Below are positions 8,842-16,791 of a stretch of 64,000 nt of DNA, one piece after another. The notes beneath the pieces were generated by a model. That model was given only the letters and a program-made list of their open reading frames with translations. It was not told the origin of the DNA and made no database searches. The position numbers and the translations under genes were made by a program. Each line of letters opens with the position of its first letter. Position 1 is the stretch's first letter. The stretch is from Levilactobacillus suantsaiihabitans (GTDB lineage Bacteria > Bacillota > Bacilli > Lactobacillales > Lactobacillaceae), in assembly GCF_004745505.1 (NCBI RefSeq), contig NZ_RKLX01000001.1, positions 248,001-312,000 of the forward strand. Direction: 5' to 3'.

Positions 8842-9558
8842 GTGGCTTGGTTAGTTGTCATTATTGCGGGATTTTTAGGCGGGTTGGTCCAGGGACTCAC
8901 GGGATTTGGGGCCGTCATCATCATGATGATCTTCTTGCCCAACATCTTGCCCATCGACCAGAGTGCCGGGGTGGCGGGGCTGATGATGCTCGGTAGCGTC
9001 GTGACCTTGGTGATCCGCAACCGCCACGAGATTCGCTTGAAACGCATCATCATTCCCTTTTTGGTCTACGCCAGCGTGGCCAGCTGGTCGGTGCACCTGG
9101 GTCACGTATTGGATGTCCACCTGTTGCGGATGATGCTGGGCGGCCTCCTGGTAGCCCTGTCCCTGTACTTTTCATTGCATAAAAATTCCGGCGACACCGC
9201 CTATCCCTGGGTCGTTGCCGGGGCATTCATGATCATCTCGGGCTTCTTCAACGGGCTGTTTGGCATCGGCGGCCCGCTCATGGCCCTGTACTTTCTGTCC
9301 AAAGCCCGGTCGCTTTCGCAATACCTGGCCGACCTGCAAACATTCTTTTTGATCGATACCTTTTACATCACCACGCTGCGGGTCGCCAGCGGCATCGTGA
9401 CCGCCCACCTGGTGCCTTTCATCCTCATCGGCATGCTGGGCGCCATCACCGGGACGACCATCGCAGCCCACCTGCAGCCCCGCCTCAACGTTGCCACCAT
9501 GAAACGAGGCATCTACGCGTTCATCGGCCTCAGTGGGCTTTATTACTTATTCATTTAA
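8842..9558 (+). CDS. TSUP (TauE/SafE) family membrane transporter
   Basis: About 238 residues, almost entirely hydrophobic with seven to eight probable spans. The two internal family repeats begin with FLGGLVQGLTGFGAVIIMM and FFNGLFGIGGPLMALYF, the Gly/Phe-rich signatures of TSUP exporters. Members move sulfite, sulfoacetate, thiosulfate or other anions; the substrate here is unknown. I choose GTG at 8842 because AAGGAGG ends seven bases before it; the frame reaches back to 8785 but without a ribosome site. It is a monocistronic gene ending at the terminator at 9559. Confidence 0.85.
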   Translation: MAWLVVIIAGFLGGLVQGLTGFGAVIIMMIFLPNILPIDQSAGVAGLMMLGSVVTLVIRNRHEIRLKRIIIPFLVYASVASWSVHLGHVLDVHLLRMMLGGLLVALSLYFSLHKNSGDTAYPWVVAGAFMIISGFFNGLFGIGGPLMALYFLSKARSLSQYLADLQTFFLIDTFYITTLRVASGIVTAHLVPFILIGMLGAITGTTIAAHLQPRLNVATMKRGIYAFIGLSGLYYLFI

Positions 9559-9590
9559 AAAAGACGCAGCCGGCGATGGTTGCGTCTTTT
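9559..9590. terminator. bidirectional terminator
   Basis: AAAAGACGCA at 9559-9568 pairs with TGCGTCTTTT at 9581-9590, between the converging TSUP and dehydrogenase genes. Confidence 0.85.
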
Positions 9591-9599
9591 GTCGTTCAC

Positions 9600-10670
9600 T
9601 TATAATTCTGGTGAAATGAGGATTTTAACCTGAGACTTATCAACGGCTAACGTCTTAACGCCATCCTCAATTGCCCGGTCTAACGGAATTTTCTTGGTGA
9701 TCAGTTGGTTAAACAAATCTGGATGCTGGTCGATAATCGCCATAACGGCCGGATAATCATTGTTATAGCCCAATGTCGTTAAAACATCTAGTCCTTGCAT
9801 AATCAACCGGTTAGTGACATCAACCGTAATTGGCTTAGCAAATAAAGCAATCAACATAACCTTGCCTGCCTTCTTTACCGACCGAATACCGGTATCAAAG
9901 GTCGCTTGAATTCCCGCGGCATCATAAACAATATCCACGCCACCAGGTACCGCCGTCTTGATTGCGGCAGTAACGTCAGTTTCATCCGGATTCAGCAGGT
10001 CGGTCAGTCCCAGGTCCTTAGCCTTTTGTAACCGTTCCTTTGAGACATCAGAAATAAAGACCCGCGTAGCTCCGGCAATTTTAGCCAGAACCGCCGTCAA
10101 CAGTCCGATTGGCCCAGCACCCATAACAGCTACAGTTTGGCCTTCACGCAGTCCACTCTTCTTAATAGCCTCATAAGCAACAGTTGTTGGCTCCGTCAGC
10201 GCCCCTAACTCATAACTCATCCCGGCAGGCATCTTGTGGGCAAAGAATTCACGAATATTCGCATACTCCGCATACCCACCATCATCGGAGAAACCAATGA
10301 AATTACTGCTACCATCGTCACCAATGGCATTTTCACAAAGGTTATACTTCCCCGCACGACAATTATCACAGTGTCCACACGCAATCAACGGTTCGACAGC
10401 CACTGGATCGCCGACTTTTAGCTGAGTCACTGCCTTGCCAACCTTAACAACTTCTCCGGCGAACTCATGCCCCATCGTAATTGGCAGCTGTTTGCCACTA
10501 ATCGGGTGACGCTTGGTTGGTAAGGTCAAGCCCTCTGAATATTCATGCAAATCACTGCCACAAATACCACAGAATTTTACTTTGATCTGTACTTGATCAT
10601 CATTGGGTTCAGGAATCGACACATCTTCTAACCGGACGTCCTGCTTGCCGTATACTCTAACAGCTTTCAT
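9600..10670 (-). CDS. bdhA: zinc-dependent 2,3-butanediol dehydrogenase-like alcohol dehydrogenase
   Basis: 356 residues, the usual length for the (R,R)-butanediol/sorbitol branch of medium-chain dehydrogenases. Catalytic zinc ligands are in CGICGSDLHEY near 34-44 and GHEFAGEV near 67; the structural zinc Cys cluster is CGHCDNCRAGKYNLC near 97-111; the NAD site is GAGPIGLLTA near 180. It would interconvert acetoin and 2,3-butanediol with NADH, a redox sink for a heterofermenter. The ATG at 10670 follows AAGGAGG. It is monocistronic and preceded by two adjacent palindromes. Codon use looks somewhat AT-richer than neighbours. Substrate is inferred from family resemblance only. Confidence 0.88.
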   Translation of the reverse strand: MKAVRVYGKQDVRLEDVSIPEPNDDQVQIKVKFCGICGSDLHEYSEGLTLPTKRHPISGKQLPITMGHEFAGEVVKVGKAVTQLKVGDPVAVEPLIACGHCDNCRAGKYNLCENAIGDDGSSNFIGFSDDGGYAEYANIREFFAHKMPAGMSYELGALTEPTTVAYEAIKKSGLREGQTVAVMGAGPIGLLTAVLAKIAGATRVFISDVSKERLQKAKDLGLTDLLNPDETDVTAAIKTAVPGGVDIVYDAAGIQATFDTGIRSVKKAGKVMLIALFAKPITVDVTNRLIMQGLDVLTTLGYNNDYPAVMAIIDQHPDLFNQLITKKIPLDRAIEDGVKTLAVDKSQVKILISPEL

Positions 10671-10708
10671 CGTTAGAAACCTCCTTAAACTTGTATGTGA
10701 ATTATGTA

Positions 10709-10730
10709 ACTAACGTTAGTATAGCGCTAT
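10709..10730. promoter_or_regulatory. two abutting perfect palindromes before the dehydrogenase
   Basis: ACTAACGTTAGT (10709-10720) is directly followed by ATAGCGCTAT (10721-10730); both are perfect palindromes, 39-60 bases upstream of the start codon and within the likely promoter. The first resembles TetR-type operators. No adjacent regulator gene is present to match them. Confidence 0.55.
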
Positions 10731-10773
10731 CAAAAGATAAGTATCAAACATTTCCACCCGACTTTTTTGGTAA

Positions 10774-10804
10774 TAAAAAAGCACCTGAGTTCATTTCTCA
10801 GGTA
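10774..10804 (-). terminator. terminator overlapping the end of the MFS gene
   Basis: On the minus strand ACCTGAG and CTCAGGT (10797-10803, 10783-10789) form a stem, followed by TTTTTT. The stop codon of the MFS gene lies in the loop, so termination is very tight. Confidence 0.8.
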
Positions 10805-12179
10805 CCTCACCCAAACCATCAGCCTTCTTCAACTGCCGCGCCAATAACCAGCAGACGAAGACCATCCCCGTTGACAGCAAATAGCTGAACTTGATGCCAA
10901 CCAGCTGACTGTTCATCGACCAGTGGATGTGGCTGGTGCTGGTCAGACTGATGATGGCCACCAGCAGCGCCGTGCCAAAGGAGGCCGCCACCTGTCGCAG
11001 CGTGTTGTACACCGCGACACCATCGGGAATCATGGCCAGCGGCAGCATCGACCAGGCGTGCGTCTGAATGGGAATCAGCACCAATACCAGGCCCAGCTGG
11101 CGAATCGTCTGCCCGGCGACCACGTAGGCCATCGAGGAATGGCTACCGGTCGCACTCAGTAGCAGCGACCCGCTCATGTCGATGGTCAGCCCGATCATCA
11201 CCATCCGCCGGAAATTATATTTGTCATAAAACCGGCCGCTCAGTGGCGAAATAATGGCCGTGCAGACTGACCCTGGCAGCAGTGTCAGCCCCGACACGAA
11301 GGCGCTTTGGTGGAACACATTTTGCACCAACACCGGAATGATGATGGCGTTGCCGTACATCGTGACCATTAACAACATATTAATAATTAGCGGTAAATTA
11401 AACTGCCGATACCGAAACACGTGCAGGTTCAATAGCGGGTAACGCTTGGTCCACTGGCATTTGACGAAGAGTCCCAGTAACACCAGCCCAATCACCAACG
11501 GCACGACGCCCTTCACCGACCAAAACGCTGTCTCGCCCACGTTGGAGAAGCTGTAAAGTGCCGCCGTCAAGCCAAACCCGGACAGCAGTAAGCCAGTCCG
11601 GTCGAGTCGCTGCTGGTGCAGTTCGCCCACATTTTTCAAAAATTTCGGTGCCAAGGCCACGTCCACTAACATCAGCGGCAACGTCAACCCGAAGAGATAC
11701 GGCCAACTGAGGTGGGTCAAAATTACCCCGGCCACGGTCGGCCCCAGCACTGGCGCCAGGTTCAAGGCCAGTCCGACGATGCCCATCGCAGCGCCCCGTT
11801 CACTGGGCTTGGTCGACGTCATTACCACCACGTTGACCAGCGGAATGATGATGCCGGCCCCCAAGGCCTGAATCATTCGGCCGACGATCAAGACGGGGTA
11901 AAAGGCCGCCGTGGCCCCAATCAGGGAGCCAACAATGAAAATCAGTGACGCCGTCAAGTACAACTGACGCGTTGTGTAGCGTTTGATCAAATACGCCGTG
12001 GTGGGAATCATCAACGCATTGATCAGCAGGTAGCCGTTGTTGAGCCACTGTCCCTGGGCGGTCGTGATGTGGAACGCCCGCATAATGGCGGGTAAGGCGG
12101 TGGACATCAGCGTTTGGTTCAAGACACTGAGGAACGCACCAACCATGATCAAGCTAAAGGAGAAGCGGTTCTTATGCAT
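10791..12179 (-). CDS. MFS drug exporter, DHA2 (EmrB/QacA) family
   Basis: 462 residues with about 14 predicted spans. MSTALPAIMRAFHITTAQGQWLNNGYLL is the DHA2 opening, LIVGRMIQALGAGIIIPLVNVVVM matches the motif C/antiporter region, and LAPVLGPTVAGVI carries the antiporter-specific Gly-Pro motif. Proton-driven efflux of drugs or amphiphiles is the family role. ATG at 12179 has only a weak GGAAGG, about 14 bases away, so translation may be poor or controlled. A good sigma-A promoter lies at 12233-12261. It is a single gene with no regulator beside it. Confidence 0.88.
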   Translation of the reverse strand: MHKNRFSFSLIMVGAFLSVLNQTLMSTALPAIMRAFHITTAQGQWLNNGYLLINALMIPTTAYLIKRYTTRQLYLTASLIFIVGSLIGATAAFYPVLIVGRMIQALGAGIIIPLVNVVVMTSTKPSERGAAMGIVGLALNLAPVLGPTVAGVILTHLSWPYLFGLTLPLMLVDVALAPKFLKNVGELHQQRLDRTGLLLSGFGLTAALYSFSNVGETAFWSVKGVVPLVIGLVLLGLFVKCQWTKRYPLLNLHVFRYRQFNLPLIINMLLMVTMYGNAIIIPVLVQNVFHQSAFVSGLTLLPGSVCTAIISPLSGRFYDKYNFRRMVMIGLTIDMSGSLLLSATGSHSSMAYVVAGQTIRQLGLVLVLIPIQTHAWSMLPLAMIPDGVAVYNTLRQVAASFGTALLVAIISLTSTSHIHWSMNSQLVGIKFSYLLSTGMVFVCWLLARQLKKADGLGEVPEK

Positions 12180-12232
12180 ATGTAGGTAAACGACCTTCCA
12201 GATAATGAGAATTGTAGAAACGTGCTTAATTC

Positions 12233-12261
12233 AGGATACTAACGATGTTTCGGCTTGTCAA
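12233..12261 (-). promoter_or_regulatory. sigma-A promoter of the DHA2 exporter
   Basis: Minus-strand TTGACA (12256-12261), a 17-base spacer and TATCCT (12233-12238). The transcript would have a leader of about 45-50 bases. Confidence 0.65.
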
Positions 12262-12361
12262 TGAGAGACGGACCCAGGGCGGAAATGTTACGGGCAACAA
12301 ACTAATATGACCACTGGGTAGTTTCGTCTTTCAGCCTTCAACCTGTTAACTGATTGCACAC

Positions 12362-12396
12362 AAAAACGGCCACCTGTGTCCGGGGTAGCCGTTTTT
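12362..12396. terminator. terminator after the FGGY kinase
   Basis: AAAAACGGC at 12362-12370 pairs with GCCGTTTTT at 12388-12396. It ends the minus-strand dehydrogenase-kinase operon. Confidence 0.82.
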
Positions 12397-12409
12397 GAAC
12401 CCAATGTAT

Positions 12410-13951
12410 TTATGATTCCGCAATGCCCGAAATCACTGATAGATCATGCATATCGTTGCCTAAATCCTTGTATAGGTTCCGATATAATTGGTAATACTTG
12501 TTGTAAGTCTCGTGTTGCGCAGCCCGTGGCTCAACTTTCTCACCTAAGACCTGCCATTTTTGAACCTCATCGGTGGTCAAGGTGTCGGTTGCCAAGCCAG
12601 CTAACATCACGTCACCCAGGTTAGCTTCCGCATCATCGACCGGCGTCCGAACGGCATAGCCCGTAACGTCAGCAAACATTTGGACCCAATCCTTGGAGTG
12701 GGTGACCCCACCGGCGATCACAATGTAGTCGCCTAAATCGCGACCCGTGCTTTCGATACTGTGCCGCAATGCGTAGCAGACCCCTTCTTGGAAGGCATGG
12801 AATAGATCGGCTTTCGTGTGTACTAGTGAGAGTCCGAAGACCATCCCTTTAGCATCGGAGTTCCATACCGGTGCCCGCTCACCCATGAAGTAAGGCAAGA
12901 CGACCAAGCCACGACTGCCGGCCGGAACATCCTTCGCCTCTTCACCAAGGGTTACGTAAGCGTTATGACCGCCCTGGTTTTGAACGGCAACTTCGGCATC
13001 CCCGAAGTTATCCCGGAACCACTTAGTAATGGCTCCGGCAGTTGCTGAACCACTAAAGTTATAAACCAACTCGCGTGACTTGTAAGGGTATGGCCAAACG
13101 ATCATGCCCCGACCCTTGATAGGCTTTTCGCTAACCAAGGCCGCGTTCATTGAAGAACCGATGGCTGCAACATAACGACCGGGTTCCAAAACACCCATAC
13201 CGATATTAGCCGCACCCACGTCGACCCCACCAGCAATGACTGGCGTGCCTTCGTTCAGGCCTAAGTCGGCCGCAGCTTCTGCCGTTAGTCGGCCAGCGAC
13301 TTCTGTGGCATCCACAAACTTCTGTGGCATCTTATCCATCGGTACACCCATCGCGTCCATCATTTCCTTGGACCAGGTCCCCGTGTTGATGTCAAAAAAT
13401 CCCCCAATATTACCAGCAGCAGAGTAATCAATTGAGACCGCACCGGTCAACTTGTAAATGGCATAGTTGTTTGGTGGCAAGAACATCGCTGTCTTCTTCC
13501 AGTTTTCTGGTTCATGATTCTTGATCCACAAAACCTTCGTGTAGCCGTAGTAAGGGTCAACAACGTCATTCCCGGTAATTTCAGATAACCGTTTCAAATC
13601 AACGTTGGCTTTAACCCATTCCGTTTCTTTAGCCGCTCGGCGATCCATCCAAATTAAGTCTGGCCGTACTGGATTCATGTCCTTGTCCACGGGGACGCCA
13701 GAACCACCGTACAAACCGCTTAACCCAATACCCTTAATGTCGTCCGGATTGACACCGCTAGCTTTTACAACGGCGCGAATAGAATCGCGCACGCCTTTGT
13801 CCCAAACATCTGGCCATTGTTCAGCCCACAGTGGTCGGGGCGTCAAAACGTCATATTCTTCCAAATCCTGAGCAATCAGTTTACCGGTAGTATCCATTAG
13901 AATACTCTTGGTTCCGGAAGTCCCGATGTCAGTCCCAATTAAATACTTCAT
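12410..13951 (-). CDS. FGGY-family carbohydrate kinase (xylulokinase-like)
   Basis: 513 residues. IGTDIGTSGTKSILMDTTGKL near 4-24 is the phosphate-binding start of the FGGY fold, GLSGLYGG follows near 77, and VIAGGVTHSKDWVQMFADVTG near 420-440 is the adenosine-binding FGGY signature region. It phosphorylates a sugar or ketose with ATP in the cytoplasm. ATG at 13951 follows AGAGAGG. It is the second gene of an operon with the SDR dehydrogenase, 96 bases downstream, which suggests that a polyol is oxidised to a ketose and then phosphorylated, for example to xylulose- or ribulose-5-phosphate for the phosphoketolase pathway. The exact sugar is inference. Confidence 0.88.
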   Translation of the reverse strand: MKYLIGTDIGTSGTKSILMDTTGKLIAQDLEEYDVLTPRPLWAEQWPDVWDKGVRDSIRAVVKASGVNPDDIKGIGLSGLYGGSGVPVDKDMNPVRPDLIWMDRRAAKETEWVKANVDLKRLSEITGNDVVDPYYGYTKVLWIKNHEPENWKKTAMFLPPNNYAIYKLTGAVSIDYSAAGNIGGFFDINTGTWSKEMMDAMGVPMDKMPQKFVDATEVAGRLTAEAAADLGLNEGTPVIAGGVDVGAANIGMGVLEPGRYVAAIGSSMNAALVSEKPIKGRGMIVWPYPYKSRELVYNFSGSATAGAITKWFRDNFGDAEVAVQNQGGHNAYVTLGEEAKDVPAGSRGLVVLPYFMGERAPVWNSDAKGMVFGLSLVHTKADLFHAFQEGVCYALRHSIESTGRDLGDYIVIAGGVTHSKDWVQMFADVTGYAVRTPVDDAEANLGDVMLAGLATDTLTTDEVQKWQVLGEKVEPRAAQHETYNKYYQLYRNLYKDLGNDMHDLSVISGIAES

Positions 13952-14047
13952 GAGTGGTGTTCCTCTCTTTTCCTAAAATTTCTGTTCATCGTCCATCGCG
14001 ATATCGTGCTCACTGACACGCCTAGCTAGCGACGGACCAACAGCGAT

Positions 14048-14824
14048 TTACCATGCAGTGAAGGCACCATCAACTAAGTAGTCGGCACCGGTTGAGAAGC
14101 TGCTAGTATCACCGGCCAAGTAAACGGCCATACCTTGTAATTCGTTTGGTTCACCCAAACGACCAAGTGGTGCCCAGTCATTCCAGGTCTTGATCAATGG
14201 CTTCAAGTCTTCGGAGTTCAGAGTCAAATCAGTTCCCATGTAACCAGGACTCATGGTGTTAACCCGCACACCCTTCTTAGCCCATTCGATTGCTAAGGAC
14301 TTGGATAATTGAATAACCCCGGCCTTGGTTGCGTTGTAAGAGCATTGTGGTTGTGGCCGGTTAACGATGTGTGCAGACATGGAAGCCGTGTTCACAATGG
14401 AACCTGAGCCTTGCTTCAACATGTAACGACCAGCTGCCGTGGAGCATAGGAACACTGCATTCAGGTTCAGGTTGACAACCTTTTGCCATTGGGCGAAGGT
14501 CATCTTTTCGGCTGGCACATTCAAGCAAACCCCAGCGTTGTTGAATGCAGCATCCAAACCACCTAATTCCTTAACGACCGTGTCGACCATGTTTTGAACT
14601 TGGTCAGGATCCGTAACATCTGTTTGAATAGCAATGGCCTTTTGGCCCGTAGCCTTAGCAATTTCTGCGGCAGTTTCTTGCGCCTTGTCGATGTTGATAT
14701 CAACAATGGCAACATCCGCACCGGCTTCAGCCAACCCAGTGGCCATGGCCTTGCCTAAACCTTGAGCCCCACCAGTAACGTAGGCTTTTTTGCCATCCAA
14801 ACGCATGCGATCTAAAATACCCAT
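14048..14824 (-). CDS. SDR-family polyol/ketose dehydrogenase
   Basis: 258 residues. Cofactor motif TGGAQGLG at 17-24, NNAG at 95-98, catalytic Ser148, Tyr163 and Lys167 (SYNATK) are all present. D42 in VDINI suggests NAD(H) preference. The sequence resembles pentitol and sorbitol/sorbose dehydrogenases of the classical SDR family. The ATG at 14824 follows AGGAGG by eight bases. It leads the operon with the FGGY kinase and has its own promoter, an inverted-repeat operator and a perfect cre, while the symporter upstream belongs to the same regulon. A role in oxidising an imported pentitol is the simplest reading. Confidence 0.88.
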   Translation of the reverse strand: MGILDRMRLDGKKAYVTGGAQGLGKAMATGLAEAGADVAIVDINIDKAQETAAEIAKATGQKAIAIQTDVTDPDQVQNMVDTVVKELGGLDAAFNNAGVCLNVPAEKMTFAQWQKVVNLNLNAVFLCSTAAGRYMLKQGSGSIVNTASMSAHIVNRPQPQCSYNATKAGVIQLSKSLAIEWAKKGVRVNTMSPGYMGTDLTLNSEDLKPLIKTWNDWAPLGRLGEPNELQGMAVYLAGDTSSFSTGADYLVDGAFTAW

Positions 14825-14844
14825 GAATAATTCCTCCTAAATTT

Positions 14845-14870
14845 CAAAGTCTTTTTATAAAACGACTTTG
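14845..14870. promoter_or_regulatory. ROK-type repressor operator before the SDR gene
   Basis: CAAAGTC at 14845-14851 and GACTTTG at 14864-14870 form a perfect seven-base inverted repeat around a TTTTATAAAA core. It lies just downstream of the promoter start point, suited to repression. Its core recurs at 16406-16430 and in part at 16656-16677. Confidence 0.7.
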
Positions 14871-14885
14871 TTTAATTCGTGAATA

Positions 14886-14914
14886 AGCATAATGCCATTC
14901 TTTTTAAAAGTCAA
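14886..14914 (-). promoter_or_regulatory. promoter of the SDR-kinase operon
   Basis: Minus-strand TTGACT (14909-14914), 17-base spacer, TATGCT (14886-14891). Predicted start near 14879, so the inverted-repeat operator covers the early transcribed region. Confidence 0.7.
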
Positions 14915-14922
14915 TGGTTTTT

Positions 14923-14936
14923 TGACACCGTTTTCA
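14923..14936. promoter_or_regulatory. perfect cre (CcpA) site
   Basis: TGACACCGTTTTCA, on the minus strand TGAAAACGGTGTCA, matches TGWAANCGNTNWCA at all 14 positions. Its centre is about 50 bases upstream of the predicted start and just upstream of the -35 box. Confidence 0.85.
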
Positions 14937-14947
14937 TTTTTCGTAAA

Positions 14948-16378
14948 TTAATTAACTTCTGAATCCGCCTCCTTCAGGGTCTGATCCCGCTTCAACCGCT
15001 TTTGTAATTCTGCCACAATCTTTTGGTGCTTGGCTTCCGTCAGATCGACCTTGAAATAGAACAGAAGTGCCGCTAGAATCAGCAAGACGATGGGAATGTA
15101 GAACATAAATAAGTTAAATTGCGAGACCCCAGCCGCCGTAATATCAGACGGCTTGGCATTACCTGTCATCCCCGCCACAACAGCGACGATGCCCACAATC
15201 CCGTTAGAGGCAGCCCCAGCGAGTTTATCGATCAAAGGCCGAACTGATAGCGTAACGGATTCATTGCGGACACCATTAACCAGCTGACCATATTCGACAC
15301 TGTCGGTAATCGTCATCAGCGTGGCCAAGAAAATCAACGGGTAAGGGAAGAAGTAAAACGATACTGCCAGCAGGACCAATCCGAGATTTTGCCCAGCTAG
15401 CAGGAAAATCACGTACCCAACCAGCATAAAGGCAATCCCACCAATGTAGATAGCCCGACGGCGAATCAGCGTTTCCAGTGTGGGGAATAGACCCACAGAA
15501 ATGACACCGAGAATACACGTGATGACGCCAACCCAAGTATAGGCCGCTGCGTTACCCAATCGATAAGTAAAGTAATACATCAACAGCGAATTGGTGACCA
15601 CGTAACTGAAGGCAAATAGAAAGTATGAGGCGGCCATCCACAGCAATTGCTTATTGTGACCAATGGCCCGGAAAATATCGGATACCGTCGTGTGCTTCAC
15701 GTTGGCCCGAATCAGATTATGTTCTTCTTTGATGTTCAGGCAGGTAATCAGCGCACCACCCACACACAACAAGGCCACAATCAAGACGTACCCGGTCCAA
15801 CCAGCACGGGTCTGTTGACCATAGGGCACCTTAGAAATCAGATGTGAAAACAGCAGAATCGCCGGTGTAATAATGACAATGACGATTTGTGCTCCCAACG
15901 TTGACCCAATCCGTGAAGCGGTCCCAAATTTCGTTCGGGTCCGGTTATCCAGGCTAACGGCTGGCAACATCGACCACAACGCAATATCGCTAAACGAATA
16001 GAAAACATCGATCATCAAAAATGTAATCGCTACCAAGACTAAGTAAAAAATCGGACTGTTCCAGGCTAAACCAAAGTAGTCTGAGAACAGAAAGACCAAG
16101 CCGATAGCCGCTACCACGGATCCAATCATGATCCACGGTCGGAATTTTCCCCAACGGGTATTCGTATTATCAACGATGCCCCCAATCATCGGGTCAAACA
16201 TGATTTCACCAACCCGAATCACGACAACCATCGTGGTCACGATCCCGACCATCTTTTCGTCGCCGCTGTTCGTAAACAGCTGACTTGTCAGAAACATCAT
16301 GAAGTAAATACTCAGCGTATTGTAAAACGCATCATGACCAAACGTTCCTAACGCATAGGAAATATACTTTTTCACCAC
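14948..16378 (-). CDS. GPH-family sugar/polyol:cation symporter
   Basis: About 476 residues with roughly 12 spans. YISYALGTFGHDAFYN, DPMIGGIVDNTNTRWGKFRPWI and the loop TRTKFGTASRIGSTLGAQIV are hallmarks of MelB/XylP-like symporters; a soluble C-terminal tail ends in ADSEVN. I prefer a GTG start near 16378 or 16375 because AGAGAGG lies just upstream; the ATG at 16402 has no ribosome site and sits four bases from the operator. It shares operator sequence with the SDR-kinase operon and the divergent ROK gene, so it probably imports the polyol or pentose they act on. Confidence 0.9.
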   Translation of the reverse strand: MVKKYISYALGTFGHDAFYNTLSIYFMMFLTSQLFTNSGDEKMVGIVTTMVVVIRVGEIMFDPMIGGIVDNTNTRWGKFRPWIMIGSVVAAIGLVFLFSDYFGLAWNSPIFYLVLVAITFLMIDVFYSFSDIALWSMLPAVSLDNRTRTKFGTASRIGSTLGAQIVIVIITPAILLFSHLISKVPYGQQTRAGWTGYVLIVALLCVGGALITCLNIKEEHNLIRANVKHTTVSDIFRAIGHNKQLLWMAASYFLFAFSYVVTNSLLMYYFTYRLGNAAAYTWVGVITCILGVISVGLFPTLETLIRRRAIYIGGIAFMLVGYVIFLLAGQNLGLVLLAVSFYFFPYPLIFLATLMTITDSVEYGQLVNGVRNESVTLSVRPLIDKLAGAASNGIVGIVAVVAGMTGNAKPSDITAAGVSQFNLFMFYIPIVLLILAALLFYFKVDLTEAKHQKIVAELQKRLKRDQTLKEADSEVN

Positions 16379-16405
16379 AAGCACCTCTCTAAGTTTGCTC
16401 ACATT

Positions 16406-16430
16406 GTTTTATAAAATCGTTTTATAAAAC
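16406..16430. promoter_or_regulatory. long perfect inverted-repeat operator before the symporter
   Basis: GTTTTATAAAA at 16406-16416 and TTTTATAAAAC at 16420-16430 are perfect 11-base inverted repeats around TCG. The site begins a few bases after the predicted transcription start, so bound repressor would block the symporter. Confidence 0.75.
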
Positions 16431-16443
16431 TAATTCGATTGCT

Positions 16444-16472
16444 ATTATATCTGCAAACGTTTTCGGGCGCAA
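16444..16472 (-). promoter_or_regulatory. symporter promoter with embedded cre-like site
   Basis: Minus-strand TTGCGC (16467-16472), 17-base spacer and TATAAT (16444-16449). The spacer holds TGCAAACGTTTTCG (16452-16465), a 12 of 14 match to cre, so CcpA binding would exclude polymerase. Confidence 0.65.
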
Positions 16473-16655
16473 TCCTTTTTCTCTATAATTATTCATTTCA
16501 CAATCAGTCCAATTGAACTGAATTGTCGATTGGCTAGCTGTTTTTGTCCTATACCATCAAGAAAATTATTTGCCAATTCATTTCAATTGATCATTTATTT
16601 CAATAGCTAATTTGTCAAAATCACTGGCAAACGGCCTCCTAAAGATAGCGGTTAC

Positions 16656-16677
16656 ATTATTTTACAAATCGACTTTC
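16656..16677. promoter_or_regulatory. half operator before the ROK gene
   Basis: ATTATTTTACAAATCGACTTT repeats the core and right arm of the 14845 operator with few changes. It lies where the -35 of the ROK gene should be (TACACT at 16695 is a likely -10), consistent with autorepression. The left arm is not conserved. Confidence 0.5.
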
Positions 16678-16791
16678 TTCTGCCCAATTTGTGCTACACT
16701 GTAGGGTAATAACAGATGGTTGTGTCTGAGGATGCCGCTTAACGTCGGATTCTCACCATCGTTACCTACAAAATATGTAAAGGAGTTAGCT

